In this document: piece by piece, positions 46,388 through 58,008 of the stretch
Position numbering within the stretch: the stretch's first letter is position 1
Layout of the letters: each line of letters opens with the position of its first letter
Assembly: GCF_000208745.1 (NCBI RefSeq)
Contig: NC_030852.1
Location: 4,058,210 to 4,122,209 of the forward strand
DNA length: 64,000 nucleotides
Direction: 5' to 3'
From: Theobroma cacao
Lineage: Eukaryota; Streptophyta; Magnoliopsida; Malvales; Malvaceae
Program-made: the position numbers and the translations under genes
The notes under the pieces: model-generated
What the model was told of the DNA's origin: nothing
The model's input: only the letters and a program-made list of their open reading frames with translations
Database searches by the model: none

Positions 46388-47189
46388 TAGCCCCTTCCTT
46401 TGATGCTGACAAAAAAAGGGAGTAAAAAAGCAGGAACTAGAAAATATCTTAAAAAAAAATGTTAAGGTAAAGGAACCATCAACCTAGGAAAGGAAAGAAG
46501 GCAGAACCAGGAGCAGAAACCTAAAAAAGTAGGGGATAGGAAACAAAAATAGTCTAGGGTCAATTTCAAAATGCTTTTTGATTAACTGTTATTTGTGCCA
46601 TGGTGGCACTTAAACACTTAGTTTTAATTTTGTTGTTTACATGGCTGTATGTGAAACATGAATGTTGATATGGCTATGTTGCTTAACAGCTATAAATTGA
46701 AGTCTGCTGATATTTTGCTATTTTGGTACTTTTACTATCATGAATAAAATCTACTGATGCTATACTGATATTGATTTACACGCTAATAAATGATTTTTAA
46801 TATGGCATTGAGAATAACTTCTGTTTATAAATAGATATAGATGCTGTGTTTAGAATGTCAATTGAATCATGAAGGGAATAGATAAAATCTAATGACTGTA
46901 TGCTGTTGACAGAACTCTGCTGAATTCTTTATAAAAACTGTCAACATTCATTGCTGAAAATCATTCTAGATTTCTACACATGTATATACACATCTATAAT
47001 CTAAATTTCTACACAATGTCATTCTCTCTCTTTATGACAATAATAAAATTTGTTGGAATAAAGTGAGTAAAATATGCACACACTAAGAGTGAGCATATAT
47101 TTAAGGGGAGCAATTCCCATTTTTTTGCAGAAAACTAAAAAGAGTAAAAAGATACTATACTGTTAATCAAGGAATGTTTTGTCATCATC
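46388..47189 (+). other. Noncoding 3' region of E
   Basis: No ORF. Shares collinear blocks with 55872-56646 of F and, inverted, 9720-10500 of A. Confidence 0.6.
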
Positions 47190-47203
47190 AAAAAAGGGGA
47201 GAT
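47190..47203 (+). other. Polypurine tract of E
   Basis: AAAAAAGGGGAGAT directly before TGTTGG of the 3' LTR. Confidence 0.88.
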
Positions 47204-48265
47204 TGTTGGCTCCATTAGTTTTTGATGATAATAAAACATTCTCATTTATTTGTGTCTAATGCCTTTACTTAAGTGTGCAGGAAATTAATGCATAAATTTA
47301 ACAAATCAATCTTTTAAAGTAAATATTAAAAGACAAAGGTGATAAAAATAATGAGAAATGACTACCTAACAAGGAAGAAGCTCATTAGTGAAACAAGGAA
47401 GAATGATGGTTGACCAAGTTTTAAATTGGAGAAATGACGAGCTGAGGAGTTTGAGAAACAAAACCAACTTAGTTGATCAAGTCAGTTGACTAAGTGCTCT
47501 CTGCCAGAATCTGTAATCAGAAATAGAACCAACTTAGTCGACCAAGCCAGTCGACTAAGAGCTCTTTATCTATAATTTGAACTAGAGCACTACAAGACAG
47601 ATTAACGGCTAGAACTCATCCTCAACTATTTTCAACGGACATAAACTACCAAACTGCCATCAGAGTTACATTTTCAAGTATAAAAGGGTCTTCCAACAAT
47701 TAGAAACAAGTTTTTTAGAAGCCTTGAATGAGATTTGAGTTATAGAAAGTTGAAAAACCAGAAAAGCTTCATTGCACTTGTCTGCACTTAATGCCTACTC
47801 TTTGCATTTGTATTTAGCACTCAATCTTGTACCACTCAAATCAACCAATGATCATAGGTATTTTCTTTTACTACCTTTCTTGTATTCTTAGAGTAAAGAA
47901 GTCACTTTAAGGGGTTATTCAAGCTTGGGATAGCTTGATTGTTGTAGGTTGTGGTTGAGCCTTGAAAAATCACTTTGGGTTTTAGTTGAGCCCATAAAAA
48001 ACTAGTGTAAAAGGTTTTGACTGAGTATGGTAGAAGCCATTATAAAGCTTGGTGAAAGCTTGTGAATTACTAGTGGATTTGTGGAAAAATCCTTGTTTGG
48101 ATAATCAAGGTAGTAGATGTAGGTCTTAGACCGAATCACTCTAAATTGTTGTACATCTTATACTCTGTTTTTATTTTCTTAAGTTCTGAAAATTAGTTTC
48201 CAATATTGTTAAGAGCCAAATTGTGCTATTCACCCCCCCTTTAGCATATATTATAGGGACCAACA
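47204..48265 (+). repeat. 3' LTR of E
   Basis: TGTTGGCTCC...GGGACCAACA, 1062 bp. Carries two palindrome-containing blocks in tandem (near 47466-47500 and 47526-47558) where the 5' LTR has one. Confidence 0.93.
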
Positions 48266-48270
48266 ACTCT

Positions 48271-48659
48271 AAGTGGTTGTTTCAAGCTAAGTTTGCTTGA
48301 ATGTGTTAAGGTTCTAACTTAGCCTTGAAAAGTTAGGTGTTGGGTTTTAGTTTAGCCCGTGAAAAACTAGTGTAAAAGTTTTTGGCTGAGCTTGTTAAAA
48401 GCCATTGTAAAGCTTGGTGAATGCTTGTAAATTTCACCTGTTCTAATGGATTGTTTGAAAAATCCTTGGTTGGATAATCAAGATAATGGATGTAGGTTTA
48501 GGATTGAACCACTTTAAATTCTACTGTATTGTTTACTCTATTTTTGTTTTATTTTTTTTCTTTCATTCATCTTACATTTGTCTACACTTAGAGATAATTT
48601 TTGAAAGAACCAAATTTGTGTTATTTACCCCCCTCTAGCACATATTATTGGGACTAACA
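48271..48659 (+). repeat. 5' LTR of F, second part
   Basis: Resumes at AAGTGGTTG after the ACTCT copy and ends GGGACTAACA. Matches 57464-57852. Confidence 0.92.
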
Positions 48660-48661
48660 AG

Positions 48662-48673
48662 TGGTATCAGAGC
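48662..48673 (+). other. Primer-binding site of F
   Basis: TGGTATCAGAGC, two bases after the 5' LTR. Confidence 0.92.
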
Positions 48674-48717
48674 AAATTCCCTGTTCTTAAGGTCTAACAC
48701 CCTTTGGGAGGATCCAA

Positions 48718-50362
48718 ATGGCTCTCCAAAAATTCATAGTTGCTGAGGGACAATCAATAAACAGACCACCTCTATTTGATGGCTCTAACTATCTTTATTA
48801 GAGCATTAGGATGCCAATTTACATTAGAGCTATAGATTATGAAATGTGGGACATCATAACTGATGAACCCTTCATTCCTTCAACCGTAAATGTAGTTATC
48901 AATGAGATGATGCCTAAGCCAAAGTCTGAATGGACCGAGGTTGAAACTAAGAAAGTTTAAACAAACTTTAAGGCCATTAATACATTGCATTGTGCCTTGA
49001 CCCCTACTGAATTCAACAAAGTCTTAAGCTGTACAACAGCTAAGCAAGTGTGGGACAAACTTAGAATAATCCATGAAAGGACTTTTCAAGTTAAGGAGTC
49101 CAAAATAGCCCTCTTGACACATAACTATGATATGTTCAAAATGGAGCCTGGTGAAGACATCACCAACATGTTAGATAGATTTACAAACATTATAAATAAA
49201 TTGAGTCAGCTAGGCAAACCAATACTCGAGCATGAAATAGTTAAAAGATTTCTTAGAAGCCTACTAAAAAATTGGAAACCTAAAGTGACTGCAATCCGAA
49301 AGGCCAAGGATCTAAATGTGATTACTTTAGATGAGATTTGTGGTTTTCTCCTTACTCATGAGCTAGAGCTTAAAGAGGAAGAAGAAGAAGATAGGAGGGA
49401 AGCAAAGAAAAAGAAAAAGAGCATAGCACTTAAAGTCAGCGTCCTTGAAGAAAAGCTGGAAGAGCTGTCATGTGATGATGATGAAGAGTTAGCTTTGGTT
49501 GCAAGAAAATTCAGAAAGTTTATGGGTAGAAGAAACCGAAGACTAGCTAGGAGAGGGTTTAGAAAAGATGAAGGTGCTCCATGGAAAATCAAAAACAAAA
49601 ATGACTCTAATAAAAAGGAAGAGTTGATTTGCTACGAATGCAAGAAACCTGGCCACTTCAAGTCCGAATGTCCATTGCTGAAAGATGAGACTCCAAAGAA
49701 AAATAAGAAATCCAAGAAAGCAATGGTGGTTGCTGCTTGGTCGGACAGTGACACATCAACCACTGAAATTGAAAATGAAAAATCTGAGAAAAGAGCAAAC
49801 CTCTGCTTGATGGCACAAGTTGATGAAACCGAGGTATCCTCATCCCCTTGTGAAAATTCTATTGATGATTTACAAGATGAGTACGATTGTCTCTATGATG
49901 AATTTGAAAAACTCTTTTCAAAATACAAGAATTTAAAGAAAAGACTGCATCTCTTGAAAATGATCTGGAAAAGATAAAAGAAAAATTCAACTCTGCTTTT
50001 GAGCAAAGAAATATTCTGCAAGTTGAGCTAGAACATTTAAAAATAGATTTTGAAGTTTTAAAACTAGAGTTGGACAATAAATCTGAAGCTTTGCAAAAAT
50101 CACTTAATGAAAACACAACTCTCAAATATTTAAAAAATGAAACTCCAAAAATAAATGCATACCACGAGAAGAATTCTGCTTTTGCACCACCTAAATGTTA
50201 TAGTTGTGGAAAACATAGACATTTATCATATGATTGTTTTACGAAAAGTAACCTGTAGAAAGTTAAAAGAATTTGGGTTCCAAAAGAATCGTATATTGCA
50301 ACTAACACTCAAGGACCCATCAAAGCATGGGTACCTATAAAAAAAATTAAAATTTTGTTTTG
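48718..50362 (+). pseudogene. gag: gag of F
   Basis: ATG at 48718 (MALQKFIVAEGQ). In-frame stops near 48799 and 48957, then 330 open codons (48985-49977) holding the rest of the gag core (LTHNYDMFKMEPGED, HEIVKRFLRSL), a Glu/Lys-rich coiled coil, and the first CCHC knuckle (CYECKKPGHFKSECP, near 49630-49675). A frameshift near 49940 lies in the second coiled coil. The second knuckle (CYSCGKHRHLSYDC) is near 50197-50240 and WVPK...WVP motifs lead to the stop at 50363. It shows the full ancestral gag layout of the family best. Confidence 0.87.
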
Positions 50363-50365
50363 TAA

Positions 50366-53300
50366 GTTGAGCTGCACTTAAAGGAGACATGTTCAAGAGC
50401 TCAACTCAAGAAGAAGCAGCCTTGGTACATGGATAGTGGCTGCTCGTGGCATATGACAGGAGATGAAATGTTATTTGCTTAGCTGGACAAAAGAAATGGA
50501 GGTGTCGTATCCTTTGGTGATGATTCAAAAGGTAGAATTCATGGGATAGGTACGGTTGGTAAGAACTCCCAAACTCAAATCAGTCATGTGTTGTTAGTTA
50601 AGGGTTTGAAGCATAATTTATTAAGCATTAGTCAATCATGTGACAAAGGATTCAAAGTATGTTTTGATTCAAAGAAATGTGAAGTAATAGACATAAGTAC
50701 AAACAAAGTCTCATTTATAGGAAAGAGATTGAAGAATATGTATGTTGTTTTTCTTGAGGATCTTGAAATAAATAGTGAAATATGTCTTATTGCAAATGTT
50801 GAAAATGACAGCTGGTTATGGTATAGGAGATTAGGACATGTAAGCTTGCATACTATGTCAAAGTTGATTAGAAAGAACTTAGTTATTGGGATGCCATATT
50901 TAAAGTTTGAAAATGAGAAAGTATGTGATGCTTGCCAACTAGGAAAACAAGTTAGAACATCCTTTAAAGCTAAGAAAGTTGTATCAACATCTAGACCTCT
51001 TGAATTGTTACATATTGATCTATTTGGTCCAATAAGCATAACTAGCTTAGAAGGAAAATCTTATAGCTTTGTAATAGTTGATGACTATTCTAGGTACACT
51101 TGAGTTTATTTTCTTGCTCATAAGAATGATGCTTTATCAGCATTTATAAGTCATTGTAAGAGAGTAGAGAATGAAAAAAGACTAGCCATTGTTAGTATAA
51201 AGAGTGATCATGGAGGAGAATTTGAAAGTGATGAATTAAAAAAATTTTGCAATGAAAAGGGGTTGGATCACAATTTCTTTGCACCTAAAACACCCTAGCA
51301 AAATGGAGTTATAGAAAGGAAAAACCAAACCTTAAAAGAAATGGCTAGAACTATGCTATGTGAGAATAACCTACCAAAATAGTTTTGGGTTGAGGCAGTG
51401 AACACAACAACTTATATACTTAATAGAGTCTCAATAAGACCCATAATATCTAAGACACCATATGAACTTTACAACGGTAGGAAACCAAATATTTCTCACC
51501 TTAGGAGTTTTGGTTGCAAGTGTTTTGTATTGAACAATGGAAAACAACCCTTAGGAATGTTTAATGGAAAAGTGATGAAGCAATATTTTTAGGATATGCA
51601 TTAAACTCAAAGGCTTATAGGATTTTTAACAAAAGAACTTTAACTGTTGAAGAATCAATCCATGTAGTTTTTAAGTTGTCAAATGCTTTACAAAAGGAAA
51701 TTCATGTTGATGATGATGATGTAGAAATCCTTGAAAAACAAATGGAAGAAATGAGCTTAGAGAACAATAAAAACAATGAAGAAAACTCACCTAGAAGAGA
51801 AAATGAAACTCCACCTCTAAAAAATTTGCAAAGAACAGAAAATCAGCATAATGAGCTTCAAAGGAGTTGGAGATTTGTAAAAGACCATCCACAAGATCAA
51901 ATCATAGGTGACATCTCTCAAGGAGTTAGAACTAGGAGAGCAACAAGAGAAACTTGTGAGTTTTCAACCTTTATATCACAAATTGAACCTAAAAACTTTG
52001 AAGAAGCTGAAAATGAGAAAAGTTGGATCATGGCCATGCAAGAAGAACTTGACCAATTCAAAGAAATCGTGTATGGTCACTAGTACCTAGACCTTCAAAT
52101 CACCCTATTGTTGGCACAAAATGGGTATTTAGAAATAAGGTAGATGAGCAAGGAAATGTAGTTAGAAATAAAGGTAAGTTAGTAGCCCAAGGATACAATC
52201 AAGAGGAAGAAATAGACTATGATGAAACCTTTGCACCGATTGCTAGTATAGAAGCCATAAGGTTATTGCTAGCTTTTGCATGTTTCATGAATTGCAAATT
52301 GTACCAAATGGATGTAAAAAGTGCATTTTTAAATGGATTCATTCGAGATGAGGTATATGTTTAACAACCACCAAGTTTTGAAGATTTTGAAAAACTTGAT
52401 TATGTTTTCAAACTTCATAAAGCCTTGTATGGATTGAAACAAACTCCAAGAGCTTGGTATGAGAGGCTTTCAAAAATTTTAATTGAAAAAGGGTATGTTA
52501 AAGGAAACATTGACACTACACTGTTCATAAAAAAATACTTAAATGATTTAATTGTTATACAAATATATGTGGATGACATTGTATTTGGTGGAACTAATGA
52601 GGCTTTATGCAAGAACTTTGCTAAAGAAATGCAGGGTGAATTTGAGATGAGCATGATGGGAGAGTTGAAGTACTTTCTTGGTTTTCAAATTAAGCAAAGT
52701 GAAGAAGGAATCTTCATCAACCAAGAAAGATACACTCAAGATATGCTCAAAAAGTTCGATATGCTGAAGCTGAAACCAATCTTCACACCAATGAGTCCAT
52801 CGACCAAACTTGATCAAAATGAAAAAGAAAATAATGTAGATCAAAAGCTCTATAGAGGTATGATCGGCTCACTACTCTACTTAACAGCAAGTAGACCAGA
52901 TAGTCAGTTTAGTGTGTGTTTGTGTTCTAGATTTCAGTCATAGCCAAAAGAATCACACCTAATATCTGTTAAGAGAATTCTTAGATACCTTTTAGAAACT
53001 CAAACTTAGGATTATGGTATTCTAGAGAATCATCATTTGATCTTGTAGGTTATTCGGATGCAGACTTTGCAGGAAGCAAAAATGATAGAAAAAGTACTAG
53101 TGGAACATGCCAATTTCTAGAAAATATGCTAGTATCATGGTCAAGTAAGAAACAAAACTCTGTAGCACTTTCAACAGCTGAAGCAGAATATATTTCTCTA
53201 GGTAGTTATTGTGCTTAAATTTTGTAGATCAAACAACAACTAAGAGATTTTGAAATTGAAGTTCATAATGTACCAATGTTATGTGATAACACAAGTGCAA

Positions 53301-53515
53301 TCAATATATCTAAAAATCCTATGTAGCATTCTAGGACAAAGCACATTGAGATTAGACACCATTTTGTTAGAGATCGTGTAGTGACAAGTGATATCAAGAT
53401 TGAATTTGTGAATACTTTGCATCAGTTAGTAGATATTTTTACGAGACCCCTAAATGAAGATAGATTCTATGAAATTAGAAGGAATTTAAGTATGATTAGT
53501 CTGCAGGAATTGTGA
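50366..53515 (+). pseudogene. pol: pol of F
   Basis: Protease MDSGCSWHMTG at 50429; pre-integrase SWLWYRRLGHVSLHT and CDACQLGKQ; integrase HIDLFGP, KSDHGGEF and GVIERKN (D, D and E all present); a frameshift near 51590; acidic linker with a SWRFVKDHPQDQIIGD block; a frameshift near 52070; RT with QMDVKSAFLNG, YGLKQTPRAWYERL and YVDD at 52566-52577; RNase H with YSDADFAGSK, AEAEYISLG and CDNTSA; end ...LQEL-TGA. About nine in-frame stops, several being TGG to TAG or CAG to TAG, a transition pattern. Confidence 0.9.
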
Positions 53516-53913
53516 GAAAAATCTTGGCTCATGCACATAAAACAGAATGCATTTAGTCAACTAAGAGTGCTCTATTAGTCTTAAATAATAAGACTCAAAC
53601 AAACAAATGAAGAAAGAATAAAACAATGTGTACCGGACAATAAAGAAAAGCAAAAAAACTACCTAGGAGAATTACCAAAAGTTTAGAGGGAATTTTAAAA
53701 TTTTTAAGCAAAAGAAGTAAGGCAATTTTTAAGGGGGAGGCGGACGATTTTCCAAGTGAAATTAAAACTACTGACAATTCTTTTTCAACATTTTCTCTCC
53801 CTTAAAACTAAATATCAGAAATTGAAACTCAGTCTATCTATATTTTCACCTCTGAAACTGACTCACCCAAAACCAAAACCCTCGAATCCTAATCATAAAT
53901 CTTCAAAATTGAA

Positions 53914-55871
53914 ATGGCAAAACTCTATCAGAGTAAAAAAATTACTGAAAAGAAGAAAGGAAAAAGACCATTGGAAGAAGGGTTAGAAACTGAAGTGTAG
54001 AAGAAGAAACAAAAATTTGTGTCTGCTTCAACGATTGAGAAATCTGGAAAACTAAAAGAAAATAAGCATAAATCAGAGAAGAAGAAGAACAAGGATACTA
54101 CTCCCAAGAAAGGTATTACTTATTCTTCCAAATTTAGAAATAGAATGCATGAAGAAAGGTTTAAGAAAATTGAGAATACCCCCATTACCTGCGGAAAATA
54201 CATTGATTAGGAAAGTTTTAGTGAAAATCCAGAAATTCAAACCAACTTGTCAGATTATTTTGATGATTTGAAACTAAATGAGTATAGCACATTTAAGAAT
54301 AGATCCTACAGTGCTAGCTTAGTGAAAGAATTTTATGCCAATATAGCTTTAGGAGAAGAAGAACTAGTTGATTTTGACGATTACATTGAAAATGGATTAA
54401 ATGGGTTTTTGAATTGTAAGGAATTTGTGGTTACTGCTGCTGATCTTGGTAACTTGCTGAAAGTTGAATATGAGGTGGGAGAGTTTGAATTCCCAGAGAA
54501 ATATGACCCATCCTCATTGTGGGAAATCATCACTGGGAGAAAAGAGAAATAGTCATCAAAGAGCAATGCTAGTTTGATAACCAGTCCCCAGATAAGAATT
54601 ATGCACTATTTTGTTACAGTTAATATCCATGGTAGAAGTGGGAGTTTAAGCTACATCAGCCTTTAAGATCTTTGGCTGATGGAACATGCTTTTAATGGGG
54701 TTACTCTGAATATAGGCAGATTCATGATTGAAAAGATGATAGGAGCATGTAAGCTTGAAAAAATTAATTTGCCTTATGGAAATGTGACCACACTTTAGTG
54801 CAGAAAAGGGGGTCTAAGCAAAAAGATATGAACTTGATATGGTAAAGAGTATAGACCAAGCTATCTACTTAGGTAGTCTACGTAAAATAGGTTATAAGCT
54901 AGATGAAGAGAAATTTACTAGAACACCCAAGGTCTCTGTAATTCCAGCACCAACAGAGGCACCATCCTCACAATTCTCTAATGAAATGATTTTCAATCTC
55001 TTGATAAGGATAGATGGAAAGCTCACTGATCAAGGAGCTAGATTGCAGAGGATTGAAGAGAAAGTTACTGCACTAGAAAATGAACTAAAGGGGAAATAAA
55101 AGCCATTAGAACCTGTTGCTGCTGAAGATTCCTCTGAAACACCAAGTGTTGCACCAGCACAGCAAGGTGTGAGCATTCAGCTTTGCAAGTAAAAGGATCT
55201 GTTCCTTATGAAGCAAGTCATGGTGTTCAAGTTGAAGGCTCAACTTATAGAATTGCCAATCTTGTCCTTCAGACAAAGGACTCACATCTTGGTGTTGATC
55301 AACCAACTAAGGCTCTATCATTTGAACACCAGAGCAAGGACAAGTCAGACAAAGGAACAGAAGTGCTAGGTTCCCTAGATGAAAATGCTTCTTCAGAATC
55401 TGAAAAACAGCAAGCCTTCCCTCCACACTCAAAAGAAGTATCCATTATGGATGTCTTTCATCAAATGGTTAGGGAGGACTAAGCTAAGAAAGAAGCAATT
55501 AAGGAAAAAACTCAGCAAACAACACCTGCACAAGCTTCTAAAATAAAAGTAAAATCTGAAAAAGAGAAACAAAAAGTCACTGCAGCATCACAAAAGAAGG
55601 AAGCCACTGCAGCAAAATCCAAGCCACCAACCAAGGGCGAGGAAACTATGGCCACAAAGACAACATTTCTTAAAAGAATGAAGTCTTCCTAATTAGCAGA
55701 GAAATCCAAGCCAACTTTAGTATCTTCTTCTCAGAATCCAGTCAATGTCTCTAATAAATCCTCACCGGAACCTTCTTTTAAAAAATCATCACCTCTACGA
55801 GAACCTTTTCATTTTCCTTTGAATCCTTTTTATAGCACTGAATCCACACCTTCTGATACCTCAGATGACTA
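53914..55871 (+). pseudogene. Extra ORF of F
   Basis: ATG at 53914 (MAKLYQSKKITEKKKG), 398 bp after the pol stop. One frame runs through the basic N-terminus, IENTPITCGKYID, SYSASLVKEFYANIAL, FLNCKEFVVTAADLGNLLKVE and KYDPSSLWEIITGRKEK to the DLWLMEHAFNG and LPYGNV blocks, with four in-frame stops. It then shifts near 54795 and again near 55170. The tail has FNLLIRIDGKLTDQGARLQ, KEVSIMDVFHQMV, ATKTTFLKRMK and SPLREPFHF, and ends STPSDTSDD. The spacer 53516-53913 has a single palindrome (TTAGTCAACTAAG, near 53556). Confidence 0.8.
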
Positions 55872-56646
55872 GAAACCCCTTAATTTGATACTGACAAAAA
55901 AAAGGAGTATGGCAAGAACCTTAGAGGGAGAAGGAACCAAGAAATTAATTTAAAAAAAATGTTAAGGTGGAGAAACCAGGAACTTAGGAAAGGAAAAAAA
56001 CAAAAATAAACCAGGGGTAATTTAGGAATATAAACTTTTTTGTTGTTTTTCTACCGTTTGTGTCATGATGGCAAATTGAACACTTAACTCTAATCTTGTT
56101 GTTTATATTTTTACAAGTTTATGATACTTGGCTGATATGTTTATAGTATGTTGCTGCTGTTAATTGAATCCTTGCTGATATTCTGTTATTTATGACATTT
56201 TAACTGCTATTGATAAAAGTCTGTATTGATAAAAGTCTGTCACTGTGTTGATGTTGAGATTTGCATACTGATTACTGATCTTTACTATAAATTATGTTTG
56301 TGAACAAATATGGATGCTAAATATAGTGTATCTGATGATTGTTGAATGGTATAGACAAAATCTGGTAATAATATGTTAATGACAAACACTGCTGAAATTT
56401 TGATAAGAAACTGTCAACATTCATTTGCTGTAATTTATCTTAAAGATCTGCATATATATATATATACTCTTAACGAATATATATGCTCTGAATGAACAGT
56501 GTCATTTTCTATATGACATAAATAAAATCTGCTGAAATGAATAAGCTAAATATGCACATACTTAGAGGGAGCAATCCTCACATTTTGCTGAAATTAAAAA
56601 GAATAAAGGACATTGTGCTGTTAACCAAGTAATGTTTTGTCATCAT
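55872..56646 (+). other. Noncoding 3' region of F
   Basis: No ORF; a short (TA)n tract near 56452-56466. Confidence 0.6.
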
Positions 56647-56661
56647 AAAAAAGAGAGAGAT
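56647..56661 (+). other. Polypurine tract of F
   Basis: AAAAAAGAGAGAGAT immediately before TGTTGG; one or two G to A changes from the E tract. Confidence 0.8.
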
Positions 56662-57852
56662 TGTTGGCTCTATTAGTTTTTGATGATAATAAAACATTTC
56701 CATTTCATTTGTATCTAACATTTCTACTGAAGTATGTAGGACAAAAAGTCATATGAAAATAATAAATCAACCCTTCAAATGTATATATCAAGAATTATGG
56801 AAATGAAGGAAAATGACTGATCAAATAAGAGGAAAGTCTTTGGTTAAATAATGAAAAATGTTAGTTGACTAAAATTCAAATTGAAAAAATAATGGGCTAA
56901 AAATATTCAGAAACAGAAGCAACTTAGTCGACCAAGATGTGAGTTAGTCGATTAAAAAGCTACTGTCAAAATCTGAACTTCAAGATAGAACCAACTTAGT
57001 CGACCAAGAAATGAGTTAGTCGACTAAGTGCACATTACTAGAACTATTAGAGACAAGAAGCAGAAAACAGAGACGACTTAGTCGATTAAGATATCGGATA
57101 GTCGACTAAGAGCATTCTACTTGCAAGTTTGAAATCTGCACTAAAAGACAGAGTAACGGATAGAACCGACTCCTAACTGTCTCCAACGGCTAAAAAACTG
57201 TCAAACTGCCATCAGAGATGTTTCTCAAAGTATAAAAGGATCTTCCAACAGTTAAAAATAAGTTTTTGAGAGAGAATTGAAGGCTTCCAAGTGATATAAA
57301 GTTGAAAAACCAGAAAATCTTCTTTGCACCTTACTGCACTTAAACGCCCATCTTTTGTAATTGTGATCTACACTCAACCTTGTACCATTTAGATCAACTT
57401 TGTGATCATAGGTACTTTCTTTTACTTCTCTTCTTGTATTCTTAGAGTGAGGGAGTCATTCTAAGTTGTTGTTTCAAGCTTGGTTTGCTTGAATGTGTTA
57501 AAGTTCTAACTTAGCCTTGAAAAGTTAGGTATTGGATTTTAATTTAGCCCATGAAAAACTAGTGTAAAAGGTTTTGACTGAACCTGTTAAAAGCCATTGT
57601 AAAGCTTGGTGAAAGCTTGTGAATTTCACCGGTTCTTAGTGGATTGTTTAAAAAATCCTTAGTTGGATAATCAAGGTAGTGGATGTAGGTCTTGAATCGA
57701 ACCACTCTAAATTCTACTGTCTTGTTTACTCTATTTTTGTTTTATTTTCTTTCTTTCATTCATCTTACATTTGTCTACACTTAGAGACAATTTTTGAAAG
57801 AACCAAATTTGTGCTATTCACCCTCCTCTAGCACATATTATTGGGACCAATA
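56662..57852 (+). repeat. 3' LTR of F
   Basis: 1191 bp, TGTTGGCTCT...GGGACCAATA (terminal CA changed to TA). Followed by ATTAT at 57853-57857. Confidence 0.93.
56923..57110. promoter_or_regulatory. Three palindrome pairs in the U3 region of F
   Basis: CTTAGTCGACCAAG/GTTAGTCGATTAAA (start 56923/56943), CTTAGTCGACCAAG/GTTAGTCGACTAAG (56995/57015) and CTTAGTCGATTAAG/GATAGTCGACTAAG (57077/57097). Within each pair the 14-mers are separated by 6 bp, so centres are 20 bp apart. Pairs repeat at 72 and 82 bp. Position upstream of a likely TATA (TATAAAAGG near 57231) suggests dimeric protein-binding sites. Confidence 0.7.
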
Positions 57853-57965
57853 ATTATTAATGTTGGAGCAGATATAACCAAGTATGGATTGACTTATGTG
57901 GAAGCGTCCACTCAAGTGCTACGTGAACTATCACATATTTAAGCGAAAGAATATAGTTCATGACA
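57853..57965 (+). mobile_element. Gypsy element G, right end of 5' LTR
   Basis: Continues the LTR begun before F (ATTAT duplication shared) and ends ...TTCATGACA, two bases before the primer site at 57968-57979 (TGGTATCAGAGC). Confidence 0.65.
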
Positions 57966-57967
57966 AT

Positions 57968-57979
57968 TGGTATCAGAGC
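57968..57979 (+). other. Primer-binding site of G
   Basis: TGGTATCAGAGC followed by ACGAGCG. Confidence 0.85.
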
Positions 57980-58008
57980 ACGAGCGAGCATGCAACCTAA
58001 AGTGTATA

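Larger units (their letters stand above)
38471..48265 (+). mobile_element. Element E: complete Sirevirus-like Ty1/Copia inside the 5' LTR of F
   Basis: 9795 bp with LTRs of 1006 bp (5') and 1062 bp (3'), an intact TGGTATCAGAGC primer site, AAAAAAGGGGAGAT tract, gag, pol and extra ORF. The target duplication ACTCT is perfect (38466-38470, 48266-48270). The insertion is nested in a sister element in the same orientation. Pol crosses three frames and the gag is rearranged, so it is not functional. Confidence 0.95.
37669..57852 (+). mobile_element. Element F: Sirevirus-like Ty1/Copia, 5' LTR split by E
   Basis: TGTTGGCTCC...GGGACCAATA, flanked by ATTAT on both sides (37664-37668, 57853-57857). 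The 5' LTR is cut by E; its two parts (802 and 389 bp) sum to 1191 bp, equal to the intact 3' LTR. Without E the element is about 10.4 kb. It has the primer site, gag, pol, extra ORF and polypurine tract in that order. Coding regions carry stops and frameshifts. Confidence 0.92.
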
